Source: JAVRLS01 sp031961205 (GTDB taxonomy: Archaea; Thermoplasmatota; Thermoplasmata; Thermoplasmatales; Thermoplasmataceae). Taken from it: a DNA stretch of 20,217 nucleotides. Both the position numbers and the translations under genes were made by a program. The stretch is taken from the NCBI GenBank assembly GCA_031961205.1, contig JAVRLS010000011.1, positions 1-20,217 of the forward strand, read 5' to 3'. Below the pieces are notes generated by a model, which saw only the letters and a program-made list of their open reading frames with translations, was not told the DNA's origin and did no database searches. This document shows, piece after piece, positions 14,356 through 20,217 of the stretch (positions are counted from its first letter, which is position 1; each line of letters opens with the position of its first letter).

Positions 14356-15416
14356 ACTTTTTTCTGATTTTTTATATTTCGTTAGTTTTGCTTGTCTTTT
14401 CCGGGTTTATATATATAGGCTTTTATGACAGCAGGCATGATCCTGCGATAAAAAGCGCAAAGAGATTCAGGACACTTGTTGTGATCCCGTGCAGGGGGGT
14501 CGATCATTCGCTCCTGAAGAACCTGAAAAGCATTGCATCCCAGGATTACAGTGCGGATTACATTGCTGTTATTGACAGTGAGGATGATAAAGCCGTACCC
14601 TATATAAGGGAAGCGGGAATAAATTATATCATTTCTGATTATCCGTGCGTAAAATGCAGTGGCAAGGTTAAAGCCATTTCAACAGCAGTTACCAGGTACC
14701 CCGGTTACGATGTTTACGTCATAGCCGATTCTGATATAACGCCCGATAGAAACTGGCTTCGGTTACTCGTTTCTCCGCTGCAGGATAACAGTAATGGCAT
14801 ATCAACAACCTTCCCATATTTCTATCCTGTGGGCGGCTTCTGGTCAAAGTTCAAGGCTGTCTGGGGAACTGTAGGCCAGTCGCTGATGGAATCTGAAAGG
14901 ACAAGGTTTGGATGGGGCGGTTCACTGGCTTTCAGAGGTACATTGATATCAGGCAATATGCAGTATTTTTCAGAAGCCATAAGCGATGATACCGCACTGA
15001 CGAAGATATGCAAGGGGATAGGACTCAAAATAGCCTATGTCAGGGAGATCAGGCCTAAGGTTGAAAGCCCGGAAAAATTCAGCGAATTCCTGGAATGGGC
15101 CAACAGGCAGACTGCATTGTCAATAAATTCATCCGGGAATGTTTTCATGTACGGTATGATCTACTATGCAACGTATATATTCCTTTTCTTATCTGCGTTT
15201 GTTCTTTCTTTTTACAGTTTCATCTTCATTTTTTTATTTATTCCCTTTGTGATAGGCATAGTGAAGATGTACCGCAGGACAGTCATAAAATATCCTTCAT
15301 TCATCATTATGTACCTCATCATGCCGTTCTTTTACCTTGCAAACCTGGTATCTGCCAGGATGATGGATTCAATAGAATGGCGCGGGCGCACCTACAGGCT
15401 TGATGATAAAACGTAA
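14352..15416 (+). CDS. Membrane glycosyltransferase family 2 (ceramide-glucosyltransferase-like)
   Basis: A 354-residue GT2 enzyme with an N-terminal membrane helix (about 4-24), a cytoplasmic GT-A domain and two to four C-terminal helices (about 264-345). Visible motifs are VVIPCRG (43-49), VIDSED (73-78), the metal-binding ADSD (125-128), SDDTALTK (211-218, the catalytic acid region) and EWANRQ (248-253), standing in for the Q/RxxRW processivity-type motif. The C-terminal IEWRGRTYRL resembles ceramide/hopanoid glucosyltransferases, suggesting a lipid acceptor. It is probably part of glycolipid synthesis at the membrane. It overlaps the aEF1-beta stop by four bases, an unusual partner for a translation gene. 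Sugar and lipid are unknown. Confidence 0.88.
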   Translation: MNFFLIFYISLVLLVFSGFIYIGFYDSRHDPAIKSAKRFRTLVVIPCRGVDHSLLKNLKSIASQDYSADYIAVIDSEDDKAVPYIREAGINYIISDYPCVKCSGKVKAISTAVTRYPGYDVYVIADSDITPDRNWLRLLVSPLQDNSNGISTTFPYFYPVGGFWSKFKAVWGTVGQSLMESERTRFGWGGSLAFRGTLISGNMQYFSEAISDDTALTKICKGIGLKIAYVREIRPKVESPEKFSEFLEWANRQTALSINSSGNVFMYGMIYYATYIFLFLSAFVLSFYSFIFIFLFIPFVIGIVKMYRRTVIKYPSFIIMYLIMPFFYLANLVSARMMDSIEWRGRTYRLDDKT

Positions 15417-15420
15417 TAAT

Positions 15421-15457
15421 GCGATTAAGTATAACGAATCGCAATATTTTTAAGCGA
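15421..15457 (+). terminator. Possible terminator in the convergent gap after the glycosyltransferase
   Basis: GCGATT (15421-15426) and AATCGC (15437-15442) form a 6-bp hairpin with a 10-base loop, followed by AATATTTTTAA. This resembles a hairpin plus U-tract and lies five bases after the stop. Archaeal termination mostly needs only the T-rich tract, so the hairpin may be incidental. Confidence 0.35.
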
Positions 15458-15480
15458 AAAGATTCCATAAAAAATAGCGA

Positions 15481-16062
15481 TTAGAATCTCACGGTCAGGG
15501 CAACAAAGAGGAGCGCTATTATTATGGAGACAAGGAATACGTATATATCCCACGTGAAGACTTTATAACCGTCCAGTGGAGGTATCGGAAGGAGATTGAA
15601 GAAACCGAACCAGAAATTCATGGTTGCCGTGTATATGAGTATCGCAGATACTATCCCGACAGGGACCAGTATTCCGGAGATATAAAGTATGAGTCCGACA
15701 CCTATGTTGGTTGCAGGGCCAGCAAGGGCTGTCTTCCCTATTTCATCTTTCCTGTATATGCCGCCGATGTTGACTGCCCCCGGCGCCGCAAATATAAAAC
15801 CGAATACAGATGTAAGTAGAGCGAGAAGTATCCCGAAGGGCCACATCTTAAAGTATGCTATTCCGCCGTATGAACGTGCGACATACCTGTGGGCAAGTTC
15901 ATGAAGAAGGAAAGCCGTTACGGACACAAGGAATGCAAGAGCTATTACAAACAGGGCGCCGTAAGGAGACGAAAACCTCAGGGCTATGGCAAACGCTGCT
16001 GTAAGGGCAACCACTGCAACCAGTATGTCCTTCTTTTCATTTGAATAGGTGTTCCGGTACAT
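15481..16062 (-). CDS. Site-2-protease-type membrane zinc metalloprotease (M50)
   Basis: The 193-residue, highly hydrophobic protein has about five or six membrane helices and the two S2P motifs: HELAH (54-58; zinc-binding histidines and catalytic glutamate) and NLLPIPPLDGYKV (156-168), whose D164 is the third zinc ligand. The segment AGPATNIGVG (114-123) also fits M50. No PDZ or CBS domain is present, so it is a minimal S2P. It should cut within the membrane, often to release regulators. I take ATG 16062, three bases after the TPR gene stop; a TTG at 16068 overlapping that stop is possible. Co-transcription with the TPR gene is nearly certain. Its substrate is unknown. Confidence 0.87.
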   Translation of the reverse strand: MYRNTYSNEKKDILVAVVALTAAFAIALRFSSPYGALFVIALAFLVSVTAFLLHELAHRYVARSYGGIAYFKMWPFGILLALLTSVFGFIFAAPGAVNIGGIYRKDEIGKTALAGPATNIGVGLILYISGILVPVGIVSAILIYTATMNFWFGFFNLLPIPPLDGYKVFTWDIYVFLVSIIIALLFVALTVRF

Positions 16063-16064
16063 GT

Positions 16065-19000
16065 TCAAGACTTGTCCTTTTCCATTAATGCCAAAGTGTT
16101 TAATATAGCCATCGCAGTCCTTATTCCTGTGCCCATATTTACTACAATCGATAAAGGATCAGCGTTTATGCCTTTCTTGATAGCCTCTTTTGCAAGATTT
16201 ATGACGTTTTCGTCAGTTGTGGCGGCGATTACATTCAATGAGCTTTTAATATATATATAAAGATTTCTGGCGGTGACAGGATCAGGTTCGCGCATTACCC
16301 CGTAAATAGTGGATATTTTTATATCATCAATATTTTTTATCTTCCTGTGTTTAAAGGCATCCCTGATCACTGCGCCGGACAGGCTCTCCAGATCAGTTTC
16401 CACAACGTTCCCGTAATATTTTTTGCTTTCAAGGAAGGCAAACACATCGGGAACAAGATCGCCGGGAATGTCGATTTTCTTGGCAGCTTCAGATCTGTCC
16501 ATAAGATATCCAGCCCTGTATTCAGCCTTCAGGAGCCGTGAAACATAATGGATAGTTTTATCCAGCCGATCATATTTCTGTATATCTTCATATATCCTCT
16601 CTTTCTCTTCCTTACCGATCATTGATCCATAGGAATCTGCAATGTTTCTTGCATTATCAAAATCCCGGGCATGAATATACGATCTTATAACATACTGGAG
16701 GCTTTCACCGTCAAATACCCTATTTTTCTTGAATGTCTTTATGATTTCATCATAATTTTTCATTTCATAGTCTATCCTGTAAATTCTTTTCAGGAATTCT
16801 CCCCTGCATCCTTCCTCATTGCATTTTTCGATGAAAGAAAATACGAGATCATGCGCTTCTGGGAATCTTCCTGTGCCTATTAGCATATCGATGAGTGCGA
16901 TTGCTATATCCATATTTCCTGGCACGTTTTCGTGGAGGTTCCTTACTATCTTGATTGCTTCATCCGGTTTACCGAGTTCGAAAAGTTTCCTTGCGATCAT
17001 CAGCCCCAGCTGCGGAAAACCTTCGGAATTGTAAAGATTCATTATTTCGTCCCGTATCCCGTCATTTTTCCAGGCGTTCTGGATCAGGTACTGAAATGTC
17101 TGTACATCCATCTTTTTTGTGTTTTTTATAATATTTTTTATTTTTTCGATATCCCCGCTCCTGAAATAAAATTTAATGCCGTATATGCCAGGATTATCGA
17201 TATTTTTAAGGATGTCAGAGACCTCGTTATAGGCCCCGATCTCTATCAGGGAATCGATATATCCAGGAATGCTTTTGGGATCGCAACCATTTCGTATTGC
17301 ATTTCTGTAGGCCTTTATGGCATCACCGTAAAGGTTCTTTTTGTAGTAGTAATCCCCGAGCTTTCTCAGGAGTTCCAGGTCTTTTATCCTCTCGATATTT
17401 GCTGAGAGGTAAGAATACGCATCCTCCTCTTTCCCGGCCTTTAGGAATATGTTGAAATAGGCTGTAATATCCTTTTCGCTCACCTTATCTTCAGGCAGTG
17501 AATGAATAGTTTCCAGTGATTCAGGATATTTTCCTGCCAGGAAGTAATAATCCCTCCTGAATCTTAAGGTATGTTCATTGGAAATACCGGATGAATCAAA
17601 AAATGAAACAGCTTTCTCCAGGAAGTCTTTATTCAGGGAATACTTCATTTCCAGATCGTCGAAGGGAATTTCATCCGGATCTATTGATGCCAGTTTTTTC
17701 ACGTCGTCCATGGCGTCTTCCGGCGATACAAGCAGGTGAAGCCTCAGGAAGTCTATATTTGTCAGTATTTGCATAGCCTTTTCAACGCTTTTCTTTGCCT
17801 GGGATACTTTTCCCTCCATGAAGAAAAGATATGCATAGGTATAGTGGTAAAATGGATCGTCCGATGACTTATCCCAAATGGACTGCAGAATCTTCTCTGC
17901 CCTTTCATAGTTGCCGGTAGAGATATAGGAAATTGAAATAGGATAGAGAAAATCTGGAGCGTCAGCATCACTGTTCTGTGCCTGGCTGTGCATTATGGAC
18001 GATACAGAATCGGAAATGGCATACACCGGGCCAAGGCAGGAAACAGAAATGGCAGCCCTGACCTTTTCAGTAAGGGTACGGTATTTTTCAATATAGTTCC
18101 ATACCGATATCCATGCCAGTGAAAGTGAGCATTTTTCCACGGCATAATCCATTATATAGTCGGTTCCCTTTATTCTTTTTCCAATCAACCGGTCAATGAT
18201 CACCATCAAATAGCTTTTTTCCGGATTCAACTTCATGAGGGTTTCAATTTGCGGGTCCCTTCTTACAGTGAAGAATACGGCATCAAGAAAAAACCCATCA
18301 TCCATGATCCCTGGCCTCTGGCCGACGAACGCCACGGCCTTTTCAATCTCCTCCAGGTATATCAGTGAGGAGGCGTAAAAACCCGTAAAGTCATTTTTCA
18401 CATCATCATTTTCACATTTTTCATAAGTTTCGATGAAGCCGGAATATTCAGCATTTTTATACTGAAAATTAAGTGTATATCTCAGGGCCTCACTGTCACC
18501 GGGATTGGCTGCCAGCAGTTTCTTGTACATTTCATGTTCAAGATCAAGATTTCCTGTAATTCCTGATAGTTTTGCAGCAGCTCGCATAACTTCGGGGTCA
18601 TCAGGGAACCTTGAAATCGCCGCATTTATGTTTTTGACAGCTCCGTCAATGTCTCCGGCCTTTTCCACGATCTGCGACATACGGATGTAATCCTGCGCCC
18701 TGAGGTCTATACCCTTTATGGACGAGAAAGCATCCAGGAACAGATCGTATTTCCCGTATTCGTATGATATGTCTATGAGCCTGTAAAAAGCCTCCTTATC
18801 GCCCGGATAACTGTCAAGAATCTTCTTATATATGTTTATTGCCTTGATCCATTCGTCTTTCTTATAATATGCGAATCCCATCGATTCAAGAAGCGCATAG
18901 TTGAGCGGATCCCTGTTAAGGCCTTTCTCAGAAAAAATTATGGCATCATCGTACTGTTCGGCTTTTATGCAGGCCTTTGCAATTTCAACGGCATCTTTAA

Positions 19001-19676
19001 CCTCCCTTATATCTTCAGGCTTAACATGGCTGATCGCGTATTTTAAGGATTCAATATCGTTCTGCCTCTCAGAAAGATCTATGAGATCCGTTATGTAATC
19101 AACGTATCTGTCAACAGTAATGATATCCTTCAAAAATTTTATCGCGTACTCATTTTTGCCTCCGTTTATGAAATTATCAATTATTTTCTTGTTTGTAGAA
19201 GCGTTTCTTTCCCGTTCTATGTAAGGAGAAAATATCCGCTCATCATATCTTCCGCATTCTGATACGAACACGCATGCGTTTTCATATTTTTCGATATAAA
19301 TCGAGCTCTTTATCAGCATTTCTATTGCATTTTCGGATTCACAGAATGATCTATCAGATAATATTGTTATTGCGGCATCGCTGTAATCCCCATTTTTGAA
19401 GAAATTCAGGGCCTTCGCCTCTTTCAATGATTTATTTTCCGAATCTATGGTTTCGAGGATATGTATTACTTCTTCGTATACTCTGGAATCAGCTATATTC
19501 CTGAGCAGAGCAGATATATAAGGTCCGAGGTCCTTTGCATCGATCGCATCTCTCTCCGTTGAATTCAGCATGTTTATAAGATCTGATATCTTTGTCTCTT
19601 TTTTCGATGGATCGTTTTCGTTGACAATAGAGTTTATTTTTATTATTATACTTCTTGTGATTTTAGGATCGCTCAT
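16065..19676 (-). CDS. Giant TPR-repeat protein of unknown function
   Basis: The 1203-residue protein is built largely of tetratricopeptide-like helical hairpins. Clear units include residues about 258-290 (ALLESMGFAYYKKDEW...), the region around EVMRAAAKLSGITGNLDLEH, SYISTGNYERAEKILQSIW, LLRKLGDYYYKKNLYGDAIK and LMIARKLFELGKPDEAIK; well over ten units are likely over residues 1-1035. The last 165 residues, from about 1039, differ: a helical segment SEAAKKIDIPGDLVPDVF that may be winged-helix-like, then VMREPDPVTARNLYIYIKSS and a closing VVNMGTGIRTAMAILNTL. There is no signal peptide or membrane helix, so it is cytoplasmic, probably a scaffold. A TATA box at 19700-19709 lies about 28 bases before the ATG. 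It runs into the M50 protease gene. No function is recognised. Confidence 0.8.
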   Translation of the reverse strand: MSDPKITRSIIIKINSIVNENDPSKKETKISDLINMLNSTERDAIDAKDLGPYISALLRNIADSRVYEEVIHILETIDSENKSLKEAKALNFFKNGDYSDAAITILSDRSFCESENAIEMLIKSSIYIEKYENACVFVSECGRYDERIFSPYIERERNASTNKKIIDNFINGGKNEYAIKFLKDIITVDRYVDYITDLIDLSERQNDIESLKYAISHVKPEDIREVKDAVEIAKACIKAEQYDDAIIFSEKGLNRDPLNYALLESMGFAYYKKDEWIKAINIYKKILDSYPGDKEAFYRLIDISYEYGKYDLFLDAFSSIKGIDLRAQDYIRMSQIVEKAGDIDGAVKNINAAISRFPDDPEVMRAAAKLSGITGNLDLEHEMYKKLLAANPGDSEALRYTLNFQYKNAEYSGFIETYEKCENDDVKNDFTGFYASSLIYLEEIEKAVAFVGQRPGIMDDGFFLDAVFFTVRRDPQIETLMKLNPEKSYLMVIIDRLIGKRIKGTDYIMDYAVEKCSLSLAWISVWNYIEKYRTLTEKVRAAISVSCLGPVYAISDSVSSIMHSQAQNSDADAPDFLYPISISYISTGNYERAEKILQSIWDKSSDDPFYHYTYAYLFFMEGKVSQAKKSVEKAMQILTNIDFLRLHLLVSPEDAMDDVKKLASIDPDEIPFDDLEMKYSLNKDFLEKAVSFFDSSGISNEHTLRFRRDYYFLAGKYPESLETIHSLPEDKVSEKDITAYFNIFLKAGKEEDAYSYLSANIERIKDLELLRKLGDYYYKKNLYGDAIKAYRNAIRNGCDPKSIPGYIDSLIEIGAYNEVSDILKNIDNPGIYGIKFYFRSGDIEKIKNIIKNTKKMDVQTFQYLIQNAWKNDGIRDEIMNLYNSEGFPQLGLMIARKLFELGKPDEAIKIVRNLHENVPGNMDIAIALIDMLIGTGRFPEAHDLVFSFIEKCNEEGCRGEFLKRIYRIDYEMKNYDEIIKTFKKNRVFDGESLQYVIRSYIHARDFDNARNIADSYGSMIGKEEKERIYEDIQKYDRLDKTIHYVSRLLKAEYRAGYLMDRSEAAKKIDIPGDLVPDVFAFLESKKYYGNVVETDLESLSGAVIRDAFKHRKIKNIDDIKISTIYGVMREPDPVTARNLYIYIKSSLNVIAATTDENVINLAKEAIKKGINADPLSIVVNMGTGIRTAMAILNTLALMEKDKS

Positions 19677-19699
19677 TCATTATCTTAATAACTTCATGT

Positions 19700-19709
19700 A
19701 TTTTATTTA
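19700..19709 (-). promoter_or_regulatory. TATA box for the TPR/M50 operon
   Basis: On the minus strand AATAAATAAAA-type sequence is centred about 28 bases before the ATG at 19676, so the TPR gene likely has its own near-leaderless start even though a membrane-protein gene on the same strand ends 73 bases upstream. Confidence 0.45.
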
Positions 19710-19749
19710 TTGCCCGGACCAAAATTTAAGATTAATATAATATTCACGA

Positions 19750-20217
19750 TTATTTCAGAAGGATCGATGTTATATACATTGTTCCGTAAAGCATCACCGC
19801 AACTATCCATACCATAAGTATAGAATGGTGGAGTCCGTGTACGATCTTCCCGCCATCGGACACTTTAAGGGATATTCCGCCGATGAAAGAATGGACAATG
19901 AGTATCATGACCAGAAAAATCTCTATCATGAATATTGAGGACGATGGCGGAGACAGAAAAATGCCTGTTATTCCTATTGATGAAACATTGAACTTTGAGA
20001 ACATTCCGTCAATTATTTTGAGAATTCCATATGAAATTGCAAGTGAAAATGAAAGCCCTGCGGTCAACCCGTACATTATTCCGACGAATCCTGTTACGGA
20101 AGAATGCCTTCTCTTGCGCATTGATACAACTTTTTCAAAATTCCCGGATATGATCATGCCTGATTTGAGTGCATCGGCACCGAGATCGACTGTTTCCGCA
20201 TACGTTTCTGAATATAT
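19750..20217 (-). CDS. FlaJ/TadC-like type II secretion F-domain membrane protein (C-terminal part, runs off window)
   Basis: The frame is open to the window edge, so 155 residues of the C terminus are visible and the start lies outside. After a soluble stretch (YSETYAETVDLGADALKSG, then SGNFEKVVSMRKRRHSS) come three hydrophobic helices: VTGFVGIMYGLTAGLSFSLA, IFMIEIFLVMILIVHSFIGG and ILMVWIVAVMLYGTMYIT. The segment SFIGGISLKVSDGGKIVHGL before the last helix matches the GLxxGKxREGxxxxGLkH pattern of FlaJ/TadC platform proteins of archaella and archaeal type IV pili. The partner ATPase (FlaI-like) would be expected further right in transcription order, outside this window. Which pilus system it serves is unknown. 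Confidence 0.7.
   Translation of the reverse strand: MYSETYAETVDLGADALKSGMIISGNFEKVVSMRKRRHSSVTGFVGIMYGLTAGLSFSLAISYGILKIIDGMFSKFNVSSIGITGIFLSPPSSSIFMIEIFLVMILIVHSFIGGISLKVSDGGKIVHGLHHSILMVWIVAVMLYGTMYITSILLK

Overview
The window looks like a chromosomal segment of a Thermoplasmatales-type euryarchaeon (Thermoplasma/Ferroplasma/Cuniculiplasma group). The evidence is archaeal information-processing genes (aIF2-beta, aEF1-beta, a Fap7/AK6-type NTPase, an HVO_2753-type zinc ribbon), a CDP-alcohol phosphotransferase likely to act on archaeal lipids, a FlaJ/TadC-type membrane protein, moderate GC content with much AGG/ATA codon use, and AT-rich TATA boxes about 20-30 bases before many start codons. 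That spacing implies many leaderless transcripts. Genus assignment is inference; no rRNA is present.

Layout from left to right. An Lrp/AsnC regulator (+) faces a two-gene minus-strand operon: a ribbon-helix-helix (RHH) protein followed by a small, divergent FtsZ/tubulin-like protein that stops after helix H7. aIF2-beta with a C-terminal TRAM domain is transcribed divergently from that operon. On the minus strand follow an oligosaccharide flippase and a 1-pyrroline-5-carboxylate dehydrogenase. A 600-base spacer with no secure gene leads to pyrB-pyrI (+). Tail-to-tail with these lies the haem operon hemL-hemC-hemD (-), with overlapping start and stop codons. Divergent from hemL is a Fap7/AK6-like NTPase (+), then a CDP-alcohol phosphatidyltransferase (+), probably an archaetidylinositol-phosphate synthase. 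A possibly frameshifted small minus-strand gene and a GlmM-like phosphohexomutase (-) follow. After a 395-base spacer comes a plus-strand operon of zinc ribbon, aEF1-beta and a GT2 glycosyltransferase. The right end is on the minus strand: part of a FlaJ/TadC-like membrane protein, a 1203-residue TPR protein, and a site-2-protease-type M50 metalloprotease.

Functionally the region mixes housekeeping modules: translation, pyrimidine synthesis, tetrapyrrole synthesis, amino-acid oxidation, and envelope lipid/glycan synthesis (flippase, GT2, hexomutase, CDP-alcohol transferase). There is no rRNA, convincing tRNA, CRISPR array, transposase or prophage.

The most unusual item is the RHH/FtsZ-like pair, in which the FtsZ-like protein has lost the glycine-rich GTP loop and lacks the T7 loop and the C-terminal domain. 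Second is the 1203-residue TPR protein that runs directly into an intramembrane protease gene. Also noted are a possible structured leader with an upstream ORF before pyrBI, a small ORF that needs a one-base frameshift, and two GC-rich spacers.
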